Assembly: GCF_964036635.1 (NCBI RefSeq)
Contig: NZ_OZ038524.1
Coordinates: forward strand, 1,097,501 to 1,161,500
Direction of reading: 5' to 3'
DNA length: 64,000 nt
From: Tenacibaculum dicentrarchi
GTDB taxonomy: Bacteria; Bacteroidota; Bacteroidia; Flavobacteriales; Flavobacteriaceae
Positions 24,285 to 32,730 of this stretch are shown here, in pieces; the first letter of the stretch is position 1; every line of letters starts with the position of its first letter. The position numbers were made by a program, and so were the translations under genes. The notes under the pieces were generated by a model, which worked only from the letters and a program-made list of their open reading frames with translations, ran no database searches and was not told the origin of the DNA.

Positions 24285-27200
24285 ATGTTAATACAGCAAC
24301 TTTTACAGATAAATATTATCAACTTTACCACAGAAAATGGACTTTTTTTCGAAAAAACTCCTTTAAGTTATGAAGTTTTTGGCAAAGAGTTAGGCACAGC
24401 ACCCGTGGTTTTAATCAATCACGCATTAACAGGAAATAGCAATGTTGCAAACCAAAAAAATGGCTGGTGGAAAGATTTAATCGGAAAAAATAAAGCCATA
24501 AATACGGCAAATTATACAGTTTTATGTTTCAATATTCCAGGAAATGGCTACGATGGTTTTTTAATTGAAAATTATAAGAATTTTATGGCTAGAGATATTG
24601 CAAAGCTGTTTTTAAAAGGCTTAGAAAAACTAAAAATCACAAAATTATTTGCCTTAATTGGCGGTTCTTTAGGCGGAGGAATTGCGTGGGAAATGGCAGT
24701 TTTAAATCCTGAAATAACACAAAAATTTATCCCAATTGCCACCGATTGGAAAGCTACGGATTGGTTAATTGCCAATTGTCAAATTCAAGAACAATTTTTA
24801 GTAAATTCAAAAAATCCTGTGCATGATGCCCGCATGCACGCAATGCTTTGTTATCGAACGCCAAAATCTTTTAAAGAACGTTTTCATCGCTCTAAAAAAG
24901 ATAATTCTGAAATATTTAATGTTGAAAGTTGGTTATTACATCATGGCGAAAAATTACAAGAACGCTATCAATTGGCATCCTATAAATTAATGAATCAGTT
25001 GTTAAAAACCATTGATGTAACCAAAAATAGCAATGAAAATAAAGTAGCTGTTTTAGAAAAAATTCAAGCCGATATTCATATTATTGGCGTTGATTCTGAT
25101 TTATTTTTTACCGCCGAAGAAAATAGAGAAACGCAAAAAGAACTCGCTTCAGTACATGATAATGTTACGTATAATGAAATAAATTCGGTACACGGACACG
25201 ATGCTTTTTTAATGGAATATGAGCAATTGGATAAAATTATCAGCCCAATTTTTAATCCAAAATTAAAAAATAAGAACATAAAAATAATCAAATTTGGAGG
25301 AAAATCGTTGTCAAATAACGGAATTAGCAATGTAATTTCTATTATTGAAGAAAAAATAAATAATCAAGAAAAAATAGCAGTAGTTGTTTCGGCAAGAGGA
25401 AATGCCACAAATCAACTAGAAGAAATTTTAGAAAAATCTGCTAAAAATGAAAATTATAAACAGCAGTTTGAAGCTTTTAAATTTGAGCAATCAAAATTAA
25501 CGCCACTGCTTGATTTTTCATCAGAATTTACACATTTAGAAAAACTTTTCGAAGGAGTTCGTTTATTAGGTGATTTTAGCCCAAAAATAAAAGATGAAAT
25601 TCTAGCACAAGGAGAAATTTTATCAGCAAAAACAGTTACTGAACTTTTAACGCAAAAAGGAATATCAGCAAAAATTACCGATGCCAGAAAGCTATTAAAA
25701 ACAGCTGAAAATTTTGGAAATGCACAGCCAATTATAAAAATATCAAAAGAAAATGTACAAAAATATTTTAAGAAAAATAACAATACAGTAACTATTGTAA
25801 CAGGTTTTATAGCCTCTAATTTAAAAGGAGAAACTACTACTTTAGGACGAAATGGAAGTAATTATACAGCATCGTTATTGGCGAATTTTTTAAATGCTGA
25901 TGAATTGCAAAATTACACGCATGTTGATGGAATTTTTACCGCAAACCCCGATTTGGTTGCCGATGCTCAAAAAATAGAAACGCTTTCTTTTTCTGAAGCA
26001 AATGAATTAGCCAATTTTGGAGCGACTATTTTACATGGAAAAACAATCAGTCCGTTATTGGAAAAAAATATCAATCTTCGGATTTTAAATACGTTTAAAC
26101 CCAACGATTCAGGTACTTTAATTACATCGAAAACAACTTCAAAAGGCATAAAATCGATTGCTGTTTTAGATAATGTTGCTCTATTAAATTTTGAAGGAAG
26201 AGGTTTATTAGGAAAAGTTGGCGTAGATGCGCGTATTTTTAAAGCGTTAAGTAATAAAGAAATAAGTGTGAGTATTGTGTCGCAAGGTTCTTCGGAAAGA
26301 GGCATCGGTTTGGTGATTGATAAAAGTAAATCCGAAGAAGCTATAAAGGCATTAGAGCAAGAATTTGAAAGTGATTTTTATACCAAAGATGTACATCAAA
26401 TTTCAATTGTAGCCGATGTTTCGGTGATTTCAATTATTGGGCAAGATTTAAGTGAATTTCATCATTCGTATAATGCCTTGATTAAAAATCAAATTGTTCC
26501 GTTGCTATTTAATAACACAATTTCAGGTAAAAATGTGAGTTTGGTTGTTAAAAAACAGCAATTACATAAAGCTTTAAACGTTATTCACGGGCAAGTTTTT
26601 GGCGTTGCTAAAAAAATAAATATTGCCGTTTTTGGAAAAGGTTTAGTGGGTGGAACTTTAATTAATCAAATTATAGAAAACACAAAATCAGTACTTGAAA
26701 GAAATAAAATTCAATTGAATATTTTTGCCATTTCAGGTTCTAAAAAATTGCTGTTAAATCAGAAAGGAATTGATGAAAATTGGCAAAATAAAATCGAAAA
26801 TAGTCAAGAGGTTTCTTCGGTAAATACCATTATTAATTTTGCAAAACAACATCATTTAGAAAATTTAATTGCTGTTGATAATACGGCTAGTCATCAATTT
26901 ATTGAAAATTATACATCGTTAATTGAAGCTGGTTTCGATTTGGTTTCTTCTAATAAAATAGCCAATACCGTATCGCATAATTTTTATAAAAAATTAAGAG
27001 ATACTTTAGCTAAAAATAATAAATCATATTTGTATGAAACCAATGTTGGTGCAGGTTTACCGTTAATTGATACGATTAAATTATTACATGATTCAGGAGA
27101 AAATATCACCAAAATTAGAGGCGTTTTTTCGGGGTCGTTAAGTTATTTATTTAACACTTTATCTTCGGATGATGTAGCCTTTTCTGAAATACTTCAAAAA

Positions 27201-27686
27201 GCAATTGACAAGGGATTTACCGAGCCAGACCCAAGAGAAGATTTATGCGGAAACGATGTGGCTAGAAAATTATTGATTTTAGCACGAGAGTTAGATTTAA
27301 AAAATGAATTGGAAGATATTGCCATTGAAAATTTAATTCCAATAGATTTTAGAGAAAGTTCTTCGGCTGATTTTTTATCGAATTTAAAAGCTTTAAATAC
27401 TGTTTTTCAGCAGAAAAAAAACGCACAAAAACCCAATCATGTATTGCGTTATATAGGTGATTTATCAGGCGATTTATCAAAAGAAAAAGGAAATTTAACG
27501 GTGAAATTAGTTTCTGTGCCAACAAATTCTGTTTTGGGAAGTTTAAAAGGTTCGGATGTTCTTTTTGAAATTTACACGGAATCTTATGGCGAAAAACCCA
27601 TTGTTATTCAAGGAGCAGGAGCGGGGGCAAAGGTAACCGCAAGAGGTGTTTTTGGTGATATTTTACGCTTGGCAAAAAATAATTAA
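24285..27686 (+). CDS. Triple-fusion homoserine O-acyltransferase / aspartokinase / homoserine dehydrogenase
   Basis: The 1133-residue protein joins three enzymes of the aspartate-to-methionine route. Residues 1-320 are a MetX-like alpha/beta hydrolase with nucleophile S128 (GGSLGGG), D272 (DSDLF) and H305 (GHDAF). Residues about 333-640 are aspartokinase, starting KFGGKS at 336-341 with TTLGRNGSNYTAS. An ACT region follows. From about 776 comes homoserine dehydrogenase, with nucleotide-binding GKGLVGG at 784-790, GVFSGSLSYLFN and FTEPDPREDLCGNDVARK. All three catalytic sets look intact. It lies between two sulfhydrylase genes under the SAM riboswitch, so homoserine may pass directly to acylation. 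Whether the acyl donor is acetyl- or succinyl-CoA cannot be fixed by eye. Confidence 0.9.
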   Translation: MLIQQLLQINIINFTTENGLFFEKTPLSYEVFGKELGTAPVVLINHALTGNSNVANQKNGWWKDLIGKNKAINTANYTVLCFNIPGNGYDGFLIENYKNFMARDIAKLFLKGLEKLKITKLFALIGGSLGGGIAWEMAVLNPEITQKFIPIATDWKATDWLIANCQIQEQFLVNSKNPVHDARMHAMLCYRTPKSFKERFHRSKKDNSEIFNVESWLLHHGEKLQERYQLASYKLMNQLLKTIDVTKNSNENKVAVLEKIQADIHIIGVDSDLFFTAEENRETQKELASVHDNVTYNEINSVHGHDAFLMEYEQLDKIISPIFNPKLKNKNIKIIKFGGKSLSNNGISNVISIIEEKINNQEKIAVVVSARGNATNQLEEILEKSAKNENYKQQFEAFKFEQSKLTPLLDFSSEFTHLEKLFEGVRLLGDFSPKIKDEILAQGEILSAKTVTELLTQKGISAKITDARKLLKTAENFGNAQPIIKISKENVQKYFKKNNNTVTIVTGFIASNLKGETTTLGRNGSNYTASLLANFLNADELQNYTHVDGIFTANPDLVADAQKIETLSFSEANELANFGATILHGKTISPLLEKNINLRILNTFKPNDSGTLITSKTTSKGIKSIAVLDNVALLNFEGRGLLGKVGVDARIFKALSNKEISVSIVSQGSSERGIGLVIDKSKSEEAIKALEQEFESDFYTKDVHQISIVADVSVISIIGQDLSEFHHSYNALIKNQIVPLLFNNTISGKNVSLVVKKQQLHKALNVIHGQVFGVAKKINIAVFGKGLVGGTLINQIIENTKSVLERNKIQLNIFAISGSKKLLLNQKGIDENWQNKIENSQEVSSVNTIINFAKQHHLENLIAVDNTASHQFIENYTSLIEAGFDLVSSNKIANTVSHNFYKKLRDTLAKNNKSYLYETNVGAGLPLIDTIKLLHDSGENITKIRGVFSGSLSYLFNTLSSDDVAFSEILQKAIDKGFTEPDPREDLCGNDVARKLLILARELDLKNELEDIAIENLIPIDFRESSSADFLSNLKALNTVFQQKKNAQKPNHVLRYIGDLSGDLSKEKGNLTVKLVSVPTNSVLGSLKGSDVLFEIYTESYGEKPIVIQGAGAGAKVTARGVFGDILRLAKNN

Positions 27687-27705
27687 AAGATAAAAAACAA
27701 CAAAT

Positions 27706-28872
27706 ATGAGTCATCAGTTTGAAACCCAAGCGATAAGAAATCAAACCGAACGTTCACAATTTTCGGAACATTCTACGCCGTTATATCTAACATCTAGTTT
27801 TGTGTTTGAAGATGCAGAAGATATGCGTGCTTGTTTTGCTGAAGAAAAAGATAAAAATTTATATAGCCGATTTTCAAATCCTAATACCACGGAATTTGTA
27901 GATAAAATTGTGGCGATGGAAAAAGCGGAAGCAGGATATGCTTTTGCAACTGGTATGTCGGCTGTTTTTTCGACTTTCGGAGCTTTATTGAGTGCTGGCG
28001 AGCATATTGTTTCTTGTAAATCTGTATTTGGTTCAACACATAGTTTGTTTACTAAATATTTTCCGAAATGGAATATTGAAACTAGTTATTTTAAAATATC
28101 TGAAGTTGAAAAAATAGAAAGTTTAATTCAGCCAAACACTAAAATTTTATATGCCGAAACGCCAACAAACCCAGCGGTTGATATTATTGATTTAGAATTG
28201 CTTGGTAAAATTGCTAAAAAACATAATTTATTATTGATAATTGACAATTGTTTTGCGACGCCTTATTTGCAAAATCCTATTGATTTTGGTGCCGATTTAG
28301 TCATTCATTCGGCAACTAAATTAATTGACGGACAAGGAAGAGTTTTAGGCGGAGTTACTGTTGGAAAAGCTAATTTAATTCGAGAAATTTATTTATTTTC
28401 AAGAAATACAGGTCCTGCAATGTCGCCTTTTAATGCGTGGATTTTATCAAAAAGTTTAGAAACATTAAGCATCCGTGTTGAAAAACATTGTGAAAATGCC
28501 TTAAAAATAGCGGAATTTTTAGAAAATCATCCGAAGGTAAATTTAGTGAAATATCCATTTTTAAAATCGCATCCAAAGTATGAAATCGCCAAAAAACAAA
28601 TGCGATTCGGTGGAAATATTGTAGCTTTCGAAATAAAAGGAGGCATTAATGCAGGGCGGAAGTTTTTAAATGCCATCAAAATGTGTTCTTTATCGGCAAA
28701 TTTAGGCGATACTAGAAGTATTGTAACGCATCCAGCATCAACAACACATAGTAAATTAAATATAAATGATAGAATAGAAGTAGGAATTACCGATAGTTTA
28801 GTTCGATGTTCTGTCGGTTTAGAAAATGTAATAGATATTATAAACGACTTAAAACAGGCTTTAGAAAAATAA
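27706..28872 (+). CDS. metZ: PLP-dependent sulfhydrylase / cystathionine synthase-type enzyme (MetZ-like)
   Basis: A 388-residue Cys/Met metabolism PLP enzyme with K205 in IHSATKLIDGQG. The motifs YSRFSNPN, ATGMSAVF and SLSANLGDTRSIVTHPASTTH are closest to O-succinylhomoserine sulfhydrylase (MetZ). It differs from MetY upstream in size and motif set. It is the third gene of the riboswitch operon, 19 bases after the fusion gene. Cystathionine gamma-synthase activity is the alternative. Confidence 0.82.
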   Translation: MSHQFETQAIRNQTERSQFSEHSTPLYLTSSFVFEDAEDMRACFAEEKDKNLYSRFSNPNTTEFVDKIVAMEKAEAGYAFATGMSAVFSTFGALLSAGEHIVSCKSVFGSTHSLFTKYFPKWNIETSYFKISEVEKIESLIQPNTKILYAETPTNPAVDIIDLELLGKIAKKHNLLLIIDNCFATPYLQNPIDFGADLVIHSATKLIDGQGRVLGGVTVGKANLIREIYLFSRNTGPAMSPFNAWILSKSLETLSIRVEKHCENALKIAEFLENHPKVNLVKYPFLKSHPKYEIAKKQMRFGGNIVAFEIKGGINAGRKFLNAIKMCSLSANLGDTRSIVTHPASTTHSKLNINDRIEVGITDSLVRCSVGLENVIDIINDLKQALEK

Positions 28873-28900
28873 CAAATAATAAAAAATTAAATAAAAAGTG

Positions 28901-28908
28901 TACTTTTG
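28901..28908 (+). promoter_or_regulatory. -7 box of the Rrf2 gene, implying a nearly leaderless transcript
   Basis: TACTTTTG is a full match to TAnnTTTG and ends only four bases before the ATG at 28913. Transcription should start at or within a few bases of the start codon. Confidence 0.5.
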
Positions 28909-28912
28909 GGGT

Positions 28913-29320
28913 ATGCTATCTAAAAAAACAAAATACGGAATTAAAGCCCTAACATTTATCGCTAGGCAAGAACACGGAATAAAAATGCAAATAGCCACTA
29001 TTTCCGAATGTGAAAATATTTCACATAAATTTCTAGAAAGTATTTTACTCACATTGCGAAAAGCAGGTTTTTTAGGTGCGAAAAAAGGAAAAGGTGGCGG
29101 ATATTATCTGCTAAAAGAAGCATCAGAAATACAAATGACCGACGTTATTAGAACTCTCGAAGGACCAATAGCGATGCTTCCTTGCGTGAGTTTAAACTAT
29201 TATGAAAAATGTATTGATTGCCCTGATGAACAGGCTTGTGGTGTACGTAAATTGATGATACAAGTTAGAGATAGTACCTTAGAAGTATTGAAAAATACAA
29301 CCCTTGCCGATTTAGTATAA
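28913..29320 (+). CDS. Rrf2-family transcriptional regulator with Fe-S type cysteines
   Basis: A 135-residue winged-helix protein beginning MLSKKTKYGIKALTFIARQE, as Rrf2 proteins do. Cysteines at 91, 100, 103 and 109 (CVSLNYYEKCIDCPDEQAC) could hold an iron-sulfur cluster, as in IscR-type members, or sense cysteine/sulfide supply as in CysR. It sits between the methionine genes and the sulfate-assimilation operon, so control of the latter is likely. A GTG start five codons upstream is possible, but it precedes the -7 box, so ATG 28913 is preferred. Confidence 0.85.
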   Translation: MLSKKTKYGIKALTFIARQEHGIKMQIATISECENISHKFLESILLTLRKAGFLGAKKGKGGGYYLLKEASEIQMTDVIRTLEGPIAMLPCVSLNYYEKCIDCPDEQACGVRKLMIQVRDSTLEVLKNTTLADLV

Positions 29321-29365
29321 AAAGTCCTTTTAAGTAGTGTTTTTGTAAAATTTAGCCTTAATTTT

Positions 29366-29395
29366 TTTGTTATCTAATTTGAATTGATACATTTG
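29366..29395 (+). promoter_or_regulatory. Promoter of the sulfate-assimilation operon
   Basis: TTTG (29366-29369), an 18-base spacer and TACATTTG (29388-29395): a complete Bacteroidota promoter about 45 bases upstream of the DUF2061 gene. Confidence 0.7.
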
Positions 29396-29405
29396 CAATC
29401 TTAAA

Positions 29406-29424
29406 ACCTAGTTACCCGATAGGG
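29406..29424. promoter_or_regulatory. Candidate operator just downstream of the cys operon start point
   Basis: An interrupted palindrome CCTA-N9-TAGG contains the denser CCCGATAGGG, GC-rich in an AT-rich leader, spanning the first transcribed bases. It is the obvious candidate site for the adjacent Rrf2 regulator, but no second copy was found in the window. Confidence 0.35.
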
Positions 29425-29439
29425 AAATAGTATTTTGAA

Positions 29440-29691
29440 ATGATTTTAGAACAATTAATAAAAGAAAATAAAAATAACACGCCAGGCAAAGGAGATGAAA
29501 ACACCTTGCGAAGCCTTGCTAAATCGGTAAGTTGGCGGATAATTGGAACAATAGATACGGTTTTAATATCGTGGTTAATTACAGGAGAATTAGCCTTAGC
29601 ATTTTCAATAGGAAGCATCGAATTAATTACAAAAATGGTATTATACTTTTTTCACGAAAGAATTTGGAATAAAATAAAATGGGGAAAATAA
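29440..29691 (+). CDS. DUF2061 small membrane protein
   Basis: An 83-residue protein with a polar N-terminus and two membrane segments (about 36-52 and 55-71), with SVSWRIIGTIDTVLISW and the ending FFHERIWNKIKWGK characteristic of DUF2061. In Bacteroidota this gene often heads cysteine operons. Its role is unknown; helping sulfate or sulfite handling at the membrane is a guess from context. Its TAA overlaps the cysH ATG by one base, indicating coupling. Confidence 0.8.
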   Translation: MILEQLIKENKNNTPGKGDENTLRSLAKSVSWRIIGTIDTVLISWLITGELALAFSIGSIELITKMVLYFFHERIWNKIKWGK

Positions 29692-30317
29692 TGAGCTTAA
29701 AAAACGAATTAAATTTAGAAATTTTAAATAAAGAATTAGCAAAACTAAGCCCAAAAGAAATTGTGCAATGGGTTTTTAATTTAGATCAAAAAACCATTAT
29801 TACCACAAACTTTCGACCTTATGAAGTAGCTATTTTACACCTAACATCCCAAGAAAGCCCCAATATAAAAGTTGTTTGGTGCGATACAGGTTACAACACC
29901 CCCCAAACCTATAAACACGCCCAAGAACTCATTGAAACATTACACTTAAATGTTGATTTATATGTGCCGAAACAAACCGTAGCACATCGTACTGTTATTA
30001 TGGGGCTTCCTTCGGTTGATGATAAAAATCATGCGAAATTTACTGAACAAGTAAAATTAGAACCCTTTAAAAGAGCTATGAAAATTCATCAGCCTGAAAT
30101 ATGGTTTACCAATCTTCGAAAAGGACAAACGGCTTTTAGAGATGGTATCGGTGTTTTATCTTTTAGTAAAGATGGCATCTTAAAAGTAAGCCCTTTTTAT
30201 CATTGGACAGATGAAGATTTAGACGGGTATTTAAAAACCCATAAATTACCAAATGAGTTCAAATATTTTGACCCAACAAAGGTAGAAAGTAACAGAGAAT
30301 GCGGTTTACATATTTAA
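29691..30317 (+). CDS. cysH: Phosphoadenylyl- or adenylyl-sulfate reductase
   Basis: A 208-residue PAPS/APS reductase with VWCDTGYNT, LRKGQTAFRDG and the C-terminal catalytic ECGLH. The paired cysteines that hold the 4Fe-4S cluster of bacterial APS reductases are absent; only two cysteines exist. By family rules this points to the cluster-free, thioredoxin-dependent type that normally uses PAPS. No APS kinase gene is present in the operon, so the true substrate is open. ATG 29691 overlaps the DUF2061 stop; an in-frame ATG at 29679 is less likely. Confidence 0.88.
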   Translation: MSLKNELNLEILNKELAKLSPKEIVQWVFNLDQKTIITTNFRPYEVAILHLTSQESPNIKVVWCDTGYNTPQTYKHAQELIETLHLNVDLYVPKQTVAHRTVIMGLPSVDDKNHAKFTEQVKLEPFKRAMKIHQPEIWFTNLRKGQTAFRDGIGVLSFSKDGILKVSPFYHWTDEDLDGYLKTHKLPNEFKYFDPTKVESNRECGLHI

Positions 30318-30333
30318 AAATAAGAGTATCATT

Positions 30334-31317
30334 ATGGACATTATAGCAATAGAAAAAACAGACATAACATCAAAAACAACATCAAAAAAAGTATCAAAAA
30401 TAGCCTCAAAAACTTTAGAAAACACCATAAAAGTAGGTGCTTTAGAAAGCGAAGCTATTTATATTTTCAGAGAAGTTGTCGCACAGTTTGAAAAACCTGT
30501 ATTATTATTTTCAGGGGGAAAAGACAGTATTACCTTAGTTCGATTGGCACAAAAAGCATTTTATCCAGCGAAAATACCGTTTCCTTTAATGCACATTGAT
30601 ACAGGGCATAATTTTCCTGAAACTATCGAATTTAGAGACCGTTTAGCCAAAGAATTAGGCGTGGAATTAATCGTTAGAAATGTTCAAGATAATATTGATA
30701 ATGGTAAAGTTAAAGAAGAAACGGGTAAATATGCAAGTAGAAATATGTTGCAAACTGAAACGCTATTAGATGCCATTGAAGAGTTCGGTTTTGATGCCTG
30801 TATCGGTGGTGCTCGTAGAGATGAAGAAAAAGCAAGAGCCAAAGAACGTATTTTTTCGGTAAGAGATGATTTTGGGCAATGGGACGAAAAAAATCAGCGT
30901 CCTGAGTTATTTGATATTTTAAACGGAAGAATTGATTTAGGGCAGAATGTACGTGTTTTTCCTATTTCAAATTGGACAGAGTTAGATGTTTGGAGCTATA
31001 TTCAAAAAGAAGCGATTGAAATTCCTTCAATTTATTTTGCACATAAAAGAAAAACCTTTGTTCGTGATGGAATGATTTGGTCGGCTGAAGATGCCGTTGT
31101 TTATCGTGAAGAAGATGAGGTTGTTCAAGAGCGAATGGTGCGTTTTCGTACTGTTGGCGATATGAGTTGTACCGCCGCTGTGTTGTCGGATGCTGTAAGT
31201 ATTGATAAAGTGGTTGCCGAAATTAAAGAATCAACCATTTCAGAAAGAGGGGCTAGAATTGATGATAAACGCTCGGAAGCAGCCATGGAAAAACGTAAAC
31301 AACAAGGTTATTTTTAA
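30334..31317 (+). CDS. cysD: Sulfate adenylyltransferase subunit 2
   Basis: A 327-residue catalytic subunit of ATP sulfurylase; forms APS from sulfate and ATP with CysN. The PP-loop motif FSGGKDS (about 60-66), HIDTGHNFPETIEFRD and the GGARRDEEKARAKER block are intact. Compared with the usual roughly 300 residues it has an extra N-terminal stretch of about 30 residues rich in Lys/Ser/Thr with repeating TSK/SK units. No internal ATG would remove it, so it is probably real. Confidence 0.95.
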   Translation: MDIIAIEKTDITSKTTSKKVSKIASKTLENTIKVGALESEAIYIFREVVAQFEKPVLLFSGGKDSITLVRLAQKAFYPAKIPFPLMHIDTGHNFPETIEFRDRLAKELGVELIVRNVQDNIDNGKVKEETGKYASRNMLQTETLLDAIEEFGFDACIGGARRDEEKARAKERIFSVRDDFGQWDEKNQRPELFDILNGRIDLGQNVRVFPISNWTELDVWSYIQKEAIEIPSIYFAHKRKTFVRDGMIWSAEDAVVYREEDEVVQERMVRFRTVGDMSCTAAVLSDAVSIDKVVAEIKESTISERGARIDDKRSEAAMEKRKQQGYF

Positions 31318-31428
31318 GAAGATTTAAAATTTATCTGAAAAAATTAAAAATAATTTAATAAAAAAAATCGGTCTTTAATTGTTTTCAAGTTTTGAATTGA
31401 AATCAGTAAAAACCAATAGCATACAAAA

Positions 31429-32676
31429 ATGAACGTATTAAAAATAGCAACAGCAGGAAGTGTCGATGATGGTAAAAGTACTTTAATTGGTCGTATTTTA
31501 TATGATACAAAATCATTAACAGACGATAAATTGGAGGCAATTGAAGCAAAAAGTAAACAAAGAGGTTTTGATTATTTAGATTTTTCATTAGCAACCGATG
31601 GTTTAGTTGCCGAACGTGAGCAAGGAATTACTATTGATGTTGCACATATTTATTTTTCAACACCAACAACGAGTTTTATTATTGCCGATACGCCTGGGCA
31701 TATTGAATATACTCGAAATATGGTTACGGGAGCATCTAATTCTCAAGCTTCTATCGTTTTAATTGATGCTCGAAATGGCGTAGTTGAACAAACGTATCGT
31801 CATTTTTTTATCAATACCTTATTACGTGTAAAAGATGTGGTAATTGCGGTTAATAAAATGGATTTGGTTGATTTTTCAGAAGAAAAATTCAATGAAATTA
31901 AAAAAGAAATCCAAGATTTAGCAAGTAAAAGTGGCTATGAAAATCAACAAATAACCTTTATTCCTATTTCGGCATTAAAAGGCGATAATGTAGTTAAATC
32001 ATCAACAAAAATGCCTTGGTATAAAGGAGAAACCTTGTTAAATCATTTAGAAACCTTAGAATTTGAAGATGTTTCTCAAGCTTCGCAAACACGTTTTCCT
32101 GTGCAAACGGTTATCAGACCTAAAACCGAACAATATCACGATTTTAGAGGATACGCAGGTAAAATTTATGGTGGCGATTTAGCCGTTGGCGATACCATAA
32201 TGGTATTACCTTCTGAAACAAAATCGAAAATAAAAAGCATTCATTTTTTTGATAAAGAATATCAAAAAGCAACTCAAGGAAGTTCAATAACCATCACTTT
32301 AGATGATAATATTAATATCAGCCGAGGCGATATGTTGGTCAAAGAAAATGAAGAACCAACCGTTGCAAAACAATTAAATGCCACTATTTGTTGGATGGAT
32401 AAAACACCTTTACAAGCATCTTCAAAATACATTATAAAACACGGTGTAAATGAAGTGCAGGCAAAAATAACGACTTTAACATCAATTATAAAAACCGATT
32501 TTTCGGGGAAAGAAGAAAATCCATCACAATTGATTTTAAATGCGATTGGCGAAGTTTCTTTAAAAGTAAATAAACCGCTGTTTTTTGATAGTTATAGTAA
32601 AAATAAAGCAACAGGTTCGTTTATTTTAATCGACCCAAAAACCAATAACACCGCAGGAGTTGGCTTTATTGAGTAA
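31429..32676 (+). CDS. cysN: Sulfate adenylyltransferase subunit 1 (GTPase), not fused to CysC
   Basis: A 415-residue translation-factor-like GTPase that drives CysD. P-loop GSVDDGKST at 10-18, REQGITIDV, DTPGH and NKMD are present. The C-terminus ends after the EF-Tu-like domains (TAGVGFIE) with no APS-kinase extension, unlike CysNC fusions. The 111-base gap after cysD holds no gene. Confidence 0.94.
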   Translation: MNVLKIATAGSVDDGKSTLIGRILYDTKSLTDDKLEAIEAKSKQRGFDYLDFSLATDGLVAEREQGITIDVAHIYFSTPTTSFIIADTPGHIEYTRNMVTGASNSQASIVLIDARNGVVEQTYRHFFINTLLRVKDVVIAVNKMDLVDFSEEKFNEIKKEIQDLASKSGYENQQITFIPISALKGDNVVKSSTKMPWYKGETLLNHLETLEFEDVSQASQTRFPVQTVIRPKTEQYHDFRGYAGKIYGGDLAVGDTIMVLPSETKSKIKSIHFFDKEYQKATQGSSITITLDDNINISRGDMLVKENEEPTVAKQLNATICWMDKTPLQASSKYIIKHGVNEVQAKITTLTSIIKTDFSGKEENPSQLILNAIGEVSLKVNKPLFFDSYSKNKATGSFILIDPKTNNTAGVGFIE

Positions 32677-32730
32677 TCAAAATTATATCAAAATAAAACG
32701 CTTGTAAAAAAGCGGATACCTAATAAAATT

